Assembly (NCBI GenBank): GCA_024742355.1
Contig: JANSYM010000002.1
Coordinates: 124,001-188,000, forward strand
Reading direction: 5' to 3'
From: Hyphomonadaceae bacterium
Lineage (GTDB): Bacteria > Pseudomonadota > Alphaproteobacteria > Caulobacterales > Hyphomonadaceae
DNA length: 64,000 nucleotides
The notes beneath the pieces are model-generated. The model saw only the letters and a program-made list of their open reading frames with translations. It had not been told where the DNA came from and ran no database searches. Below are positions 26,834 through 36,363 of this stretch, in pieces (within the stretch, counting starts at the first letter, position 1; each line of letters opens with the position of its first letter). Both the position numbers and the translations under genes were made by a program.

Positions 26834-28152
26834 AACGGATCGCCATTATCGGGTCGGGTATTTCCGGCCTCGGGGCCGCCTATGCCTTGAAAGATACCGC
26901 CAACATTACCGTCTACGAGGCCAATGGCCGAGCTGGCGGTCACGCGCACACGATGGATGTCGATTATGACGGAACGCAAATCGCGGTGGATGTTGGCTTT
27001 ATCGTCTACAATGCGCTGAACTATCCAAACCTGATTGGCTTTTTCGAAGCGCTCGGCGTGGCGACCGAAGCGAGCGATATGAGTTTCGCCGTTTCCAACC
27101 CGCATGGTTATGAATGGGCCTCGACCTTGAACGGCATCTTTGCTCAGCGGCGAAATTTCTTTCGGCCGAGATTCCACAAATTTTGGCGCACCATTCTCAA
27201 ATTCAATGACCTCGCCCGCGCCGAGCTCGAGGCCGGCAAGATAGACGATATCTCCTTAGGGTTCTGGCTCGATAAACATGGCTTCGATCAGGATTTCCTG
27301 GACAATTACATCTTGCCGATGGGCGGTGCCATCTGGTCAACACCTGAAGCGGAAATGCTCGACTATCCGGCGCGTAGCTTCTTTCAGTTCTTCGAAAATC
27401 ACCGCCTGATGCACAAGGAACGGCCTCGCTGGCGAACAGTTTCCGGCGGCTCTCGGAAATATGTAGAGACAGTCGCTGCTCAGCTCGGTGAGCGCCTTCG
27501 GCTCAACACGCCGGTTCAATCTGTAGCGCCATTCGGGGAAAAGCTTCGCGTCGTTCTCGGTGATGGATGCACTGAACTCTATGACGATGTCATTCTCGCG
27601 ACCCACGCGGATACGACCCGTGCGCTGCTGGACGATGGATACGAGAGTCAACGCTTCCTGCTTGGCTCGACCCGGTATCGCCCAAATACAATCTACTTGC
27701 ATCGCGATCCGAGCCTGATGCCCAGACGCAAGGCGGCCTGGGCGAGCTGGAATGTGATCAAGCAAGACACGCCGGAAATGTGCCTCACCTATTGGATGAA
27801 CCGCTTGCAGAACTTGCCAGACAAGCATCCTCTATTTGTCACGCTCAATCCGCAAACCCCTCCCGCGAACCATCTTACCTTCGCGACGATGGAGAAAGCA
27901 CACCCACAGTTTGATGGCCCCGCCGAAGCGGCCGTTCGGGAATTGAAACGCATTCAGGGCACTGACGGCATCTGGCTCGCCGGCGCATGGATGGGCAGCG
28001 GTTTTCACGAGGATGGCCTGAAGTCCGGGCTTGCCTGCGCTTTGTCGCTTGGCGGGCGAGTCCCGTGGCAAGTGGAAGGGGTTGACCTCGTGACGAAGAT
28101 GACGCGTGCGTCAGAAAGTGATAAAGTCGCGCTTGGAGCCATTCAATCGTGA
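26830..28152 (+). CDS. NAD(P)/FAD-dependent amine-oxidase-like oxidoreductase
   Basis: The 440-residue flavoprotein starts with the dinucleotide motif G8-x-G10-x-x-G13 and a downstream E-A-N-G-R-A-G-G-H. Then come D-V-G-F-I-V-Y-N, H-G-Y-E-W-A-S and the C-terminal G-I-W-L-A-G-A-W-M-G-S-G-F-H-E-D-G segment of the protoporphyrinogen/amine oxidase superfamily. In many Proteobacteria this gene precedes DUF1365 and a CFA synthase. The exact reaction is unknown; desaturation or furan-fatty-acid chemistry on lipid chains is an inference from context. It is linked to both neighbours by 4-bp overlaps. Confidence 0.88.
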   Translation: MKRIAIIGSGISGLGAAYALKDTANITVYEANGRAGGHAHTMDVDYDGTQIAVDVGFIVYNALNYPNLIGFFEALGVATEASDMSFAVSNPHGYEWASTLNGIFAQRRNFFRPRFHKFWRTILKFNDLARAELEAGKIDDISLGFWLDKHGFDQDFLDNYILPMGGAIWSTPEAEMLDYPARSFFQFFENHRLMHKERPRWRTVSGGSRKYVETVAAQLGERLRLNTPVQSVAPFGEKLRVVLGDGCTELYDDVILATHADTTRALLDDGYESQRFLLGSTRYRPNTIYLHRDPSLMPRRKAAWASWNVIKQDTPEMCLTYWMNRLQNLPDKHPLFVTLNPQTPPANHLTFATMEKAHPQFDGPAEAAVRELKRIQGTDGIWLAGAWMGSGFHEDGLKSGLACALSLGGRVPWQVEGVDLVTKMTRASESDKVALGAIQS

Positions 28153-28967
28153 AGGAAAACACTGCCCTACGCCTGTGGAGAGGTCATACTGTCCACCAAA
28201 GATCGATCCCGTTCAGCCATCGGTTCAAATACGGGCTGGCATTGATTGATATCGATATCGATCGCCTGGATGACGCGGATCAGCATTGCGCCCTGTTCAG
28301 CGTCGAGCGCAGCAACCTCTTTTCCTTTGATCGCAAAGACCATGGTGATCGGGAAAAAACCGATCTCCGGGTCTGGGCGGAGCATCAATTCGAACATGCG
28401 GGTGTAGACCTGGATGGCGGCCCGATCCGGCTTATCACGTTTCCACGGCATGCATTCTTCAAGTTTGCGCCGATATCCTTGTGGATGGGCCTCGACCCGG
28501 CGGGGACGCTGAAAGGCATTCTCTATGAGGTCAATAACACGTTCGGCCAAACCCATGTCTACGCCGCCGCAACGCCGGACGGGACGCGGCATCAACATTC
28601 CGCTGACAAGGTGTTCCATGTCTCACCCTTCTTTGACGTGTCGGGCGCTTATCAGTTCACGTTGCGCTGGAGCGACGCGGATCTTCGCCTGATCGTCACG
28701 ACGCAAAAAGACGGTGCGCAGACGCATATGGCGACCATTACCGCCAAGGCGCAGCCGGCCACGTCAACCAACTTCCTCGCCCTCGCCTTGACCAAGCCTT
28801 TCTCCACGATCGCTGTGACTTTCGGCATCCACTGGCAGGCGCTGAAACTCTGGCTCAAGGGCGCGAAATTTCATTCAAAACCAAAACAGTCTCCCGTGCG
28901 TACAACGATAGCAAAACCAAAAAAGACTGTCTCAGAGACAGCCCCACGTCTGGAGAGAACCGCATGA
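28149..28967 (+). CDS. DUF1365 domain-containing protein
   Basis: The 272-residue protein has the DUF1365 hallmarks. These are G-x-x-x-H-x-R-x-x-P-x-x-H-x-F near the start (here G-H-T-V-H-Q-R-S-I-P-F-S-H-R-F), D-H-G-D-R near 58, H-V-S-P-F-F-D-V-S-G and Y-E-V-N-N-T-F-G-Q. Biochemical function is unknown. Constant linkage to the FAD oxidoreductase and CFA synthase points to membrane-lipid modification. A GTG start overlaps the previous stop as GTGA, and its own stop overlaps the next start as ATGA. The last 45 residues are basic and Lys/Pro-rich. Confidence 0.9.
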   Translation: MKENTALRLWRGHTVHQRSIPFSHRFKYGLALIDIDIDRLDDADQHCALFSVERSNLFSFDRKDHGDREKTDLRVWAEHQFEHAGVDLDGGPIRLITFPRHAFFKFAPISLWMGLDPAGTLKGILYEVNNTFGQTHVYAAATPDGTRHQHSADKVFHVSPFFDVSGAYQFTLRWSDADLRLIVTTQKDGAQTHMATITAKAQPATSTNFLALALTKPFSTIAVTFGIHWQALKLWLKGAKFHSKPKQSPVRTTIAKPKKTVSETAPRLERTA

Positions 28968-30223
28968 GCTTCACCACACTCGACCACGCCCTGGAAGATC
29001 AATCCAACCATGTTCTCGCCTCGCCCGAGTCCTTGCGACAACTGTCCGGCGTTCCAGCAGGGTTTCGCCTCGCAGGAATGATGCTGCTGCGCGCCAAGCG
29101 CGGCACGATCCGTTTCGATCTTCCAGATGGACGGCGCGTCCTGTTTGATCATGGTCAGAAGGGGCCAAATGCCGTCGTCGAAGTACATAGTTTTGATTTC
29201 GCCAAACGTGCGATAGCCGGCGGAGATATCGGATTTGCTGAAAGCTATATGGATCAGGAATGGTCGACGCCTGATCTGACGTCAGTGCTGGAATTCTTTT
29301 CCGCGAATTTCGAAGCAGCCGGCCAGCTCGCCGTGGGCGGCATGATGGTCCGGATCAGCAATATGGTTCGCCACGTCTTCAATCGAAATTCCAAGGCCGG
29401 CTCGAAAAGAAACATTGAAGCGCATTACGACCTTGGCAATGAGTTTTATGGGCTCTGGCTTGATCGGTCCATGACCTATTCCTCTGCGCTGTACTCAGTT
29501 CCGAGCGCGACTCTGGAGCAGGCTCAGGAGGCGAAGTATGCGCGGATCGCCGATGAGCTGAACCTCTGCGAAGGGAAGTCCGTCCTCGAGATTGGCTGCG
29601 GCTGGGGCGGTTTCGCCGAATATGCTGCCAAGCATCGCGGCGCCAATGTCACATGTCTGACCATCTCGCCATCGCAGCGCGAATGGGCACTGCAACGTAT
29701 GCAGCGCGAAGGCCTCGGAGAGAAAGTCGATATCCGGCTGGAGGACTATCGTGACCATCACGGCAAGTATGATGGCATCGCCTCAATCGAAATGTTCGAG
29801 GCCGTCGGCGAGAGCTACTGGCCGAGCTATTTTGCGAAAGTGGCTGAATGCCTGACCCAAGGCGCGAAGGCCGCGCTGCAGATCATTACCATCGATGACC
29901 AACTGTTCCCACGCTATCGCAAGCGCGCTGATTTCATTCAGCGCTACATTTTTCCAGGTGGCATGCTGCCAAGCGAACTCGCCTTGCGTGAGCAGGTCAT
30001 GACCGCCGGCTTACGGATTGAAAACACGCACTATTTCGGTCGCGACTATGCCAGAACCTTACGGCTCTGGGCGAAAGCGTTCCAAGAAAAGTGGGGACAG
30101 ATCGAACCGTTGGGCTTCGACGAACGATTCCGCCGGATGTGGCGCTTCTACTTGAGCTATTGCGAAGCCGGCTTCGATAATGGCCGCATCAATGTCGGTC
30201 ACTTTACTCTGAACAAATTCTAG
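28964..30223 (+). CDS. cfa: Cyclopropane-fatty-acyl-phospholipid synthase family methyltransferase
   Basis: The 419-residue enzyme is predicted to transfer a methyl(ene) group from SAM to unsaturated lipid chains. It contains the CFA N-terminal region, H-Y-D-L-G-N-E-F-Y-x-L-W-L-D, M-T-Y-S-S-A-L-Y, and the SAM motif L-E-I-G-C-G-W-G-G-F-A. S-I-E-M-F-E-A-V-G and Y-I-F-P-G-G-M-L-P-S follow. CFA-type lipids protect membranes against acid and oxidants. It is the last gene of the photolyase operon and ends 12 bp from the convergent DUF6134 gene. Confidence 0.93.
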   Translation: MSFTTLDHALEDQSNHVLASPESLRQLSGVPAGFRLAGMMLLRAKRGTIRFDLPDGRRVLFDHGQKGPNAVVEVHSFDFAKRAIAGGDIGFAESYMDQEWSTPDLTSVLEFFSANFEAAGQLAVGGMMVRISNMVRHVFNRNSKAGSKRNIEAHYDLGNEFYGLWLDRSMTYSSALYSVPSATLEQAQEAKYARIADELNLCEGKSVLEIGCGWGGFAEYAAKHRGANVTCLTISPSQREWALQRMQREGLGEKVDIRLEDYRDHHGKYDGIASIEMFEAVGESYWPSYFAKVAECLTQGAKAALQIITIDDQLFPRYRKRADFIQRYIFPGGMLPSELALREQVMTAGLRIENTHYFGRDYARTLRLWAKAFQEKWGQIEPLGFDERFRRMWRFYLSYCEAGFDNGRINVGHFTLNKF

Positions 30224-30235
30224 AGGCGGAGCGGC

Positions 30236-30919
30236 CTAGTACAGAGCGTTGAGCACGTATTCGATGCTCTGGCCACGCACGTCAAAAGCGAGCTTCACCC
30301 AGCGCGATTGCTGATCGTACCAAAGATCCACCGTGAGGTCTGACGTCAATCTATAGTGGGTTGCGTCGACCTGTTGGTCACCAACTGTAACCGTATCATC
30401 GCCGATAATTTCGACCTCAATGTCGAGGACTTCTCCGGTCTCGGTCGACAGCATCTGGTTTTGATAGACCTGCAAACGATTCCAGTGGCTCGACGGGATT
30501 GTGCCCAGCGGCAATGCGCCTTCAAACTTGCTGCCGTCAACAATCAGATTGTCATCGTCTCGCGCCGCCAAAACCTTGCCTTTGCGGCCATCATTATTCG
30601 ATTTCCCGTTCAGCGCGACGAGTTGGCCATCGACCCACTCCTCGACGCTGTCCAGGCGATACTTGAACGCTGTGATCGGACCAATTCGAACCTGCAGATC
30701 GACATCCGTGGTCACCTGTAGCGCGCCGCCCGCCTCACGTTCGAATGTCAGGACGTGGCGCCCGAATGGTTTGCCTTTGCGCAAGACCGTGAAATCGATC
30801 ACGGCGCCATCGGTCGCCGCCCAGGGTGTCGGCAGCGATGTTTGGGTTGCAATCTCGTCCGCTTGAACACTCGCACTCATCAGCGCCGCAGCGGCACCCA
30901 CACAAATCACTTTCAGCAT
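30236..30919 (-). CDS. DUF6134 family secreted protein
   Basis: The 227-residue protein has an N-terminal signal peptide ending near S-V-Q-A. A beta-rich domain follows with D-F-T-V-L-R-K-G-K-P-F-G-R-H, a Y-R-L-D-S-x-E-x-W-x-D-G-Q-L segment and a C-terminal W-Y-D-Q-Q-S-R-W-V-K-L-x-F. This matches what I know of DUF6134, periplasmic proteins of unknown role. Its ATG shares one base with the stop of the ChrR-like gene (TGATG), so the pair is cotranslated. Position opposite the CFA operon suggests a part in the same stress response. Confidence 0.78.
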   Translation of the reverse strand: MLKVICVGAAAALMSASVQADEIATQTSLPTPWAATDGAVIDFTVLRKGKPFGRHVLTFEREAGGALQVTTDVDLQVRIGPITAFKYRLDSVEEWVDGQLVALNGKSNNDGRKGKVLAARDDDNLIVDGSKFEGALPLGTIPSSHWNRLQVYQNQMLSTETGEVLDIEVEIIGDDTVTVGDQQVDATHYRLTSDLTVDLWYDQQSRWVKLAFDVRGQSIEYVLNALY

Positions 30920-31440
30920 CAGCTAAACCTCCAGAACGGGAGTGGCTCTTGCGCCACGAAACAAATACACATCTCCTCGCCATGCGCGGCAGGCCGGTGG
31001 CGTATGCCGGGACGCCCGAGCACCAGATCGCCGCGGGAATAGATCCCGTGGCCGTCCTCGAACTGGCCTTTAAGGACAACGGTTGCCTCTAATGCGGAAT
31101 GGCTGTGCGCAGGCGCCGACTGGCCGGGATCAAGACGCATCAATTTGCCTTTTCCGCGACCGCGCTTGGCATAGTGAACGCCGGTCAATCCGCGCTTCCA
31201 TGGCACCGTCGAAAACTCACTATGTGCCAGTTCCAGGGCGTCAGGAATGAAAATTCGATCTGCGTCGCCCGATTCGGTGTCGGAACCGCACAGAACGCAA
31301 CGCGCTGCATCCCACACATCCGAGACGCTAAGTCCTTGTTCCGACAGCAAAATGTGCAGCTCCGCAGCGAGCGCCATGTCGGAAGACAAGGCCCCGCCAG
31401 CATGATCCATCATGAACGCATGATAAGTATCAGAATTCAT
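30919..31440 (-). CDS. ChrR-like cupin protein lacking the anti-sigma zinc cysteines
   Basis: ChrR proteins are zinc anti-sigma factors with a C-terminal cupin that release an ECF sigma on singlet oxygen. Here the N-terminal part aligns in length and pattern (about residues 6-45). At the HxxxCxxC zinc site, however, H29 is followed by Ser33 and Gly36 in place of the cysteines. A CxxC (C48, C51) occurs 15 residues further on. The cupin is intact: H112, H114, E118 and H148 could bind a metal. No ECF sigma gene is adjacent. It may be an orphan or altered anti-sigma, or a pure cupin sensor. Confidence 0.75.
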   Translation of the reverse strand: MNSDTYHAFMMDHAGGALSSDMALAAELHILLSEQGLSVSDVWDAARCVLCGSDTESGDADRIFIPDALELAHSEFSTVPWKRGLTGVHYAKRGRGKGKLMRLDPGQSAPAHSHSALEATVVLKGQFEDGHGIYSRGDLVLGRPGIRHRPAAHGEEMCICFVAQEPLPFWRFS

Positions 31441-31470
31441 TCAGCAAAACTCACGTTATTGTTCTATGGA

Positions 31471-31500
31471 TTTTTACGCAGCGCAGCCCCAACTGGATCA
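31471..31500 (-). promoter_or_regulatory. ECF-type promoter candidate upstream of the ChrR-like gene
   Basis: On the minus strand TGATCC (31500-31495), 18 bp and TAAAAA (31476-31471) lie about 30 bases before ATG 31440. The -35 is an exact match to the RpoE/ChrR-type consensus as I recall it. It mirrors the element at 25315-25344. Confidence 0.5.
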
Positions 31501-31511
31501 CCAGATCACAG

Positions 31512-31540
31512 TTGAATTACAGCGCCGCGCAGCCTAGCGT
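31512..31540 (+). promoter_or_regulatory. Candidate cysK promoter
   Basis: TTGAAT (31512-31517) and TAGCGT (31535-31540) are 17 bp apart, about 24 bp before the cysK ATG in the divergent gap. Confidence 0.3.
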
Positions 31541-31564
31541 GGCCGTGAATAGAAAAGGCTTCTC

Positions 31565-32572
31565 ATGACCATTGCGAATTCCGTCCTGGACCTGATTGGA
31601 AACACACCGCTCCTGCGGTTGAACAAACTGTCTGAAGAGACCGGATGCGAGATCCTCGGCAAATGCGAGTTTCTGAACCCGGGGCAATCGGTCAAAGACC
31701 GCCCGGCTCTCGGAATGGTTCGCGACGCCGAAGCCTCCGGCCGCCTGAAACCAGGCGGTACGATTGTCGAAGGGACGGCTGGCAATACAGGCATCGGCCT
31801 CGCTATGGTCGGCGCCGCGCTTGGTTATGAAGTCGTCATCGTCATGCCGCGCACGCAGTCGAAGGAAAAGAAAGACGCAGTTCGCAATCTCGGCGCCAAA
31901 CTCGTTGAGGTCGACGCGGTCCCCTACTCCAACCCGAATCATTATGCGCGTTATTCCGGCCGCCTCGCCGAGGAGTTGAACGAGAGCAATCCGAACGGTG
32001 CGATCTGGGCCAATCAGTTCGACAACCAGGCCAACCGAAAAGCTCACTTCGAAACAATGGGCCCGGAAATCTGGGATCAGACGGGCGGCAAAGTCGACGG
32101 CTTCATCTGTGCCGTCGGATCAGGTGGCACCCTGGCCGGTACGGCCATGTCCTTGCGTGCCAAGTCTGGCGACAAGGTCAAAATCGGGATTGCCGATCCT
32201 GGCGGCGCTGCACTGTACGAATACTACAAGAATGGCGAGCTAAAATCCGAAGGCACGTCGATGACCGAAGGCATCGGCCAGGGCCGCATCACGGGCAATC
32301 TGGAAGACCTCACGGTCGATTATGCCTACCGCATTCACGACGCTGATGCGTTGAACATCCTTTACGACCTGATCCAGAATGAAGGCCTGTGCCTCGGCGG
32401 GTCTGCGGGTATCAATCTCGCCGGCGCCGTCCGCATGGCGAAAGACATGGGACCCGGGCACACGATCGTGACCATCCTGTGTGATTACGGCAATCGCTAT
32501 CAGGACAAAATCTTTAATCCGGAATTCCTTCGGTCCAAGGACTTGCCGGTCCCGCCATGGATGGACGCGTAG
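31565..32572 (+). CDS. cysK: Cysteine synthase A
   Basis: CysK makes cysteine from O-acetylserine and sulfide using PLP. The PLP lysine is K44 in P-G-Q-S-V-K-D-R-P, and the phosphate-binding E-G-T-A-G-N-T-G-I-G-L-A follows. G-S-G-G-T-L-A-G and a C-terminal P-P-W-M tail complete the family pattern. At 335 aa it is slightly longer than E. coli CysK. It is followed after 3 bp by sseA and then metC, a sulfur-amino-acid cluster. Confidence 0.93.
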   Translation: MTIANSVLDLIGNTPLLRLNKLSEETGCEILGKCEFLNPGQSVKDRPALGMVRDAEASGRLKPGGTIVEGTAGNTGIGLAMVGAALGYEVVIVMPRTQSKEKKDAVRNLGAKLVEVDAVPYSNPNHYARYSGRLAEELNESNPNGAIWANQFDNQANRKAHFETMGPEIWDQTGGKVDGFICAVGSGGTLAGTAMSLRAKSGDKVKIGIADPGGAALYEYYKNGELKSEGTSMTEGIGQGRITGNLEDLTVDYAYRIHDADALNILYDLIQNEGLCLGGSAGINLAGAVRMAKDMGPGHTIVTILCDYGNRYQDKIFNPEFLRSKDLPVPPWMDA

Positions 32573-32575
32573 ATC

Positions 32576-33421
32576 ATGGAATCGGGAGATCCTCTGGTCT
32601 CGGCCGAATGGCTGAAGCAGCAATTCCGCACGCCGGACCTGAAAGTCGTCGACGCCACATGGGTCCCGCCTTTCCTGACTGGGCGCGACACCGGACGCCA
32701 ATGCTATGACAAGGCGCACATTCCGGGCGCCGTCTATTTCGATATTGACGATATTGCCGATCAGGAGAGTGGGCTCAGCCATATGCTGCCGGACCCGATC
32801 CTGTTCAGTTCTCGGGTACGCAAGCTCGGGCTCGGCGACGGCCATAGGATCGTCGTATATGACAGCAATGGCTTTTTCGCATCGGCGCGAGTCTGGTGGA
32901 TGTTTCGCGCCATGGGGCATCGGGATGTCAAAGTGCTCGATGGTGGCCTCAAGGCCTGGGAAGCGATTGAGGGTGAGATCGAAGACCTGCCCCCTATGCC
33001 GCCCGAACGACACTACACTGCCCGCAAACGCGCCGACCTTGTTCGCGACATGCCTCAAATGCGTCGGCACGTTGAGGCCGCGGATGTAAAAATCCTCGAT
33101 GCGCGGGACAGCGGCCGCTTTGACGGCACCGCTCCGGAACCAAGAGAGGGCCTGCCATCCGGACATATTCCCGGAAGCGTCTGCGTACCTGCATCGTCCT
33201 TGATGACGGCAGACGGCCTGATGAAACCTGAGAGTGACCTGGCGGACATGCTGGCCGACTACGCATCCGGCCCGGTGATTACGACCTGCGGGTCCGGCGT
33301 CTCTGCCGCCGTCATCGCCCTCGCGCTTGCCCGCATCGGCAATTATGATGCTGCGGTCTATGATGGCTCATGGAGCGAATGGGCCGATGATAATGACAAC
33401 CCGATCGCGACCGCCTCATGA
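32576..33421 (+). CDS. sseA: 3-mercaptopyruvate sulfurtransferase
   Basis: This is a two-rhodanese-domain protein of 281 aa. The catalytic Cys238 lies in C-G-S-G-V-S-A, the loop type of mercaptopyruvate sulfurtransferases rather than the C-R-K-G-V-T of thiosulfate sulfurtransferases. The N-domain has H-I-P-G-A-V-Y-F-D-I-D and the C-domain G-H-I-P-G-S. It moves sulfane sulfur from 3-mercaptopyruvate to thiol acceptors. It lies between cysK and metC and overlaps metC as ATGA. Confidence 0.92.
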   Translation: MESGDPLVSAEWLKQQFRTPDLKVVDATWVPPFLTGRDTGRQCYDKAHIPGAVYFDIDDIADQESGLSHMLPDPILFSSRVRKLGLGDGHRIVVYDSNGFFASARVWWMFRAMGHRDVKVLDGGLKAWEAIEGEIEDLPPMPPERHYTARKRADLVRDMPQMRRHVEAADVKILDARDSGRFDGTAPEPREGLPSGHIPGSVCVPASSLMTADGLMKPESDLADMLADYASGPVITTCGSGVSAAVIALALARIGNYDAAVYDGSWSEWADDNDNPIATAS

Positions 33422-34566
33422 AGGACGAAACCAAGATCATCCATACCCGCTCAGGGCGAGGCCCCGTGGAGACGGTAAATCCGCCCGTGGAACGTGGCTC
33501 AACTGTCCTGCTGCCGACACGAGAAATCCTGTACGGCGATGGCAAGGTCTATGGCCGCATGGGTCTGACGGTTCAGCGCGAACTCGAAGCCGCGCTGTGC
33601 ATTCTTGAAAATGCCGAGCATTGCCGCCTGACAGCGAACGGGTTGCAATCGATCGCTCTGGCACTCGGCGCGCTGCTGAAAAGCGGCGACCATATTCTCG
33701 TGTCCGACAGCATTTACGGCCCGTCCCGCCGTTACTGCACACGCCGTTTGTCTGCCATGGGTATCCAGGCGACTCGGTTCAATCCACTTGTGGGCGCCGA
33801 CATCGAAGCGCTCATTCAGGACAATACCAAAGCGATCCTGCTCGAATCTCCAGGCTCGCTTACCTTCGACATCATGGACACGCCAGCGATCACCAAAGTG
33901 GCCAAGGCCAACAAGCTGGTCACGCTGTTCGACAATACCTGGGGCGTCGGCGCCTTGCACAAACCGCTGGACCTCGGGGTCGATGTCGTCATGCAGGCCC
34001 TGACCAAATACCCGGTTGGACATGCGGATGCGATGGGTGGCGCGGTGCTCACCAATTCGGCGCGGCTCGCGAACCAGATTGCCATGTGCAGCGAGGATTG
34101 GGGAATCTCACTCGGGCCGGATGACGCCTATCTCGCCCTGCGAGGATTGCGCAGCCTCAGCACGCGCCTGAAGCAACATGAAGCCGCGGGATACGAAGTT
34201 GCAAAATGGCTTGAAGCGCGACCCGAGGTGCACACCGTGCTGCACCCTGGCCTGCCCAGCCACCCGGAGCACGACCTTTGGAAACGAGACTTTTCCGGCG
34301 CCAATGGCTTGTTCGCCTTCATTCTGAACGACACGCCTGTTGAAGCGCTTGATCGCTTTCTGGAAGCGATGAAACTGTTCGGCATGGGCTTTTCCTGGGG
34401 TGGCTTCGAGAGCCTGCTCATTCCATGCGATGATCAGCTTGATCGCATTGATGGCGACCGCATCCATGACCGGCCTGGTCCGCTCATTCGTGTGCATGTC
34501 GGGTTGGAAGATCCAAGCGATCTGATCGCAGATCTGGAACAGGCGTTCGCCGCAATGGGCGGCTAG
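33418..34566 (+). CDS. metC: Cystathionine beta-lyase
   Basis: MetC is a PLP enzyme that cleaves cystathionine to homocysteine, pyruvate and ammonia. The PLP lysine is K197 in [21 protein letters not shown] near residue 20, Y-G-R-M-G-L-T and F-D-N-T-W-G are family features. The W-G-G-F-E-S-L-L segment marks the beta-lyase branch. Length is 382 aa. Its stop interlocks with the UPF0262 stop (CTAG). Confidence 0.92.
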   Translation: MKDETKIIHTRSGRGPVETVNPPVERGSTVLLPTREILYGDGKVYGRMGLTVQRELEAALCILENAEHCRLTANGLQSIALALGALLKSGDHILVSDSIYGPSRRYCTRRLSAMGIQATRFNPLVGADIEALIQDNTKAILLESPGSLTFDIMDTPAITKVAKANKLVTLFDNTWGVGALHKPLDLGVDVVMQALTKYPVGHADAMGGAVLTNSARLANQIAMCSEDWGISLGPDDAYLALRGLRSLSTRLKQHEAAGYEVAKWLEARPEVHTVLHPGLPSHPEHDLWKRDFSGANGLFAFILNDTPVEALDRFLEAMKLFGMGFSWGGFESLLIPCDDQLDRIDGDRIHDRPGPLIRVHVGLEDPSDLIADLEQAFAAMGG

Positions 34567-35051
34567 CGCCCGGGCCCACGCACCTGTCCCTGGTGCAGGG
34601 CACAGATCAGCGTGAACAGACGCCGGGATGTGTCGAAATCAACCTTCACCTTGCCTTCAAGGCGCTCGGCGACGAGGTCGGAACCTTCATTGTGAATACC
34701 GCGGCGGGCCATATCGATGGCCTCGATCTGATGCGGACTGGAGCTGCGGATCGCGTCATAATAGCTCTCACAAATCATGAAATAGTCGCGGATCACGCCC
34801 CGAAACGGCGTCATGGACAGCAGGAATGTGTGAACCGGATCGCCGCCCTCTGTGCCAATCTCGAAAACCAGCTTGCGTTCCTGCATCAACAGTTTCAGCG
34901 CGTACGGCCCGGCATCCTTGCCTTCGACCTCGAAACTGTTTTCTTCGAGCAGATCGAAAATAGCGACACGGCGCTCATGCTCCGCATCCGGACCGGACGC
35001 TGCGAGCGTGTCCTCATCAATATCCACACTGACCAGGCGATGTTCGGCCAT
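34563..35051 (-). CDS. UPF0262 family protein
   Basis: The 162-residue protein matches the alphaproteobacterial UPF0262 family. It has [15 protein letters not shown]-x-L-x-[17 protein letters not shown], and a C-terminal [13 protein letters not shown]. Function is unknown. It follows hisD closely, its usual place, so it belongs to the murA-DUF2948-hisD-UPF0262 operon. Confidence 0.92.
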   Translation of the reverse strand: MAEHRLVSVDIDEDTLAASGPDAEHERRVAIFDLLEENSFEVEGKDAGPYALKLLMQERKLVFEIGTEGGDPVHTFLLSMTPFRGVIRDYFMICESYYDAIRSSSPHQIEAIDMARRGIHNEGSDLVAERLEGKVKVDFDTSRRLFTLICALHQGQVRGPGR

Positions 35052-35065
35052 TCTCTCTACGCGCT

Positions 35066-36361
35066 CTATCCCTTATTCGTCCGGATCGAGACCGATCGCG
35101 CGTGCGCGGGCAGGCCTTCTGCCTCAGCGAGGCGCAAAGCTGCCGGCGCCAGAGCGGCGAATCCCTCCGGGCCCGCCTTTTGTACACTCATTCGTTTTAG
35201 AAAGTCATACAAACCGAGCCCCGAACTGAAACGGGCGGCCCGACTGGTCGGCAAGACGTGGTTGGACCCGGTGACATAGTCGCCAAGCGCTTCCGGCGTG
35301 TGATGGCCCAGGAAGACCGCACCCGCATGCTTGATGCTGGGCAAGAGCGCTTCCGGATCGGCAATGGCCAGTTCCAGGTGCTCGGCGGCAATCTGGTTCG
35401 CCACGTTCGCAGCAGCGGCGAGATCGTCGACCAGAATAAACGCGCCATGCGTATCCCAGGCAATTCGCGCACGTGCTTCCGTGGCGAGCGAATTCAACTG
35501 GTCTTCCACAGCTTTATCCACAGAACTGACCACAGCTTCGCTGGTCGAAATCAGGATAGATTGAGAGCTCGCATCATGTTCCGACTGGCTAAGCAAATCC
35601 GCCGCGATCCAATCCGGATTCGCAGTTTCATCCGCAATTACAAGGATTTCAGATGGGCCCGCGATCGTGTCGATCCCGACTTGCCCGAACACTTGCCGCT
35701 TGGCTTCGGCAACATAGGTATTGCCTGGCCCGACAATCTTATCCACAGGCTTCAGGCGTCCAGCACCAAAAGCGAGCCCAGCCACGGCCTGGGCGCCGCC
35801 AATCGGATAATATTCGTCCACGCCGGCTTTCAATGCGGCATAAGCCACGGCTGGCGCCAACTGCCCTTTTGGAGCTGGCGCAACCATGGCGACGCGCTCG
35901 ACGCCGGCAATCTTCGCTGGCACGGCGTTCATCAGAACCGAACTCGGATAAGAAGCGAGCCCGCCCGGGACATAGACGCCAACACTGTCGAGCGCCGTCC
36001 AGCGCCATCCGAGTTGAACCCCCGCCTCGTCGGTGAACTGGTGATCTGCCGGGCGTTGTTTCTCATGGTATGCGGCAATCCGCTCGGCCGCGAAATCGAC
36101 CGCCTCTTTCAGGCCCTCGGGACAGGCATGCGCGAGCCGGTGCAGATCGACATTGTCTGATTGCAGAGTCGTCGGATCGAGCACCAGTTCATCAAACTTT
36201 GCCGTGTAGCGCGCCACGGCTTCACCACCATTGCCGCGCACATCAGCGATGACATCGCGAACGGTTTCCGCGACATCCTCCACCGCACCGCGCGGTTCGG
36301 CCAGGAAAGCAGCAAAGTCGTCGTCGAAGCCCCGTTTGCGAGCATCAAATGTGCGGGCCAT
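35066..36361 (-). CDS. hisD: Histidinol dehydrogenase
   Basis: HisD oxidises L-histidinol to histidine in two NAD-dependent steps with a catalytic zinc. It has [34 protein letters not shown], and [11 protein letters not shown]. The Q-S-E-H-D zinc ligand segment and C-terminal H-V-L-P-T follow. At 431 aa it is normal. It starts only two bases after the DUF2948 stop. Other his genes are not in this window. Confidence 0.97.
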   Translation of the reverse strand: MARTFDARKRGFDDDFAAFLAEPRGAVEDVAETVRDVIADVRGNGGEAVARYTAKFDELVLDPTTLQSDNVDLHRLAHACPEGLKEAVDFAAERIAAYHEKQRPADHQFTDEAGVQLGWRWTALDSVGVYVPGGLASYPSSVLMNAVPAKIAGVERVAMVAPAPKGQLAPAVAYAALKAGVDEYYPIGGAQAVAGLAFGAGRLKPVDKIVGPGNTYVAEAKRQVFGQVGIDTIAGPSEILVIADETANPDWIAADLLSQSEHDASSQSILISTSEAVVSSVDKAVEDQLNSLATEARARIAWDTHGAFILVDDLAAAANVANQIAAEHLELAIADPEALLPSIKHAGAVFLGHHTPEALGDYVTGSNHVLPTSRAARFSSGLGLYDFLKRMSVQKAGPEGFAALAPAALRLAEAEGLPAHARSVSIRTNKG

Positions 36362-36363
36362 CT

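Noticed and set aside
30919-31440. Calling the cupin protein a full ChrR anti-sigma factor
   Set aside because: The zinc cysteines are absent and no sigma gene is adjacent, so only a ChrR-like call is justified.
32240-33166. 308-codon minus-strand ORF across cysK/sseA
   Set aside because: Covers two real genes antisense and has no recognisable domain.
35258-36160. 300-codon plus-strand ORF opposite hisD
   Set aside because: Antisense shadow of a clear hisD gene; no motif, no ribosome site.
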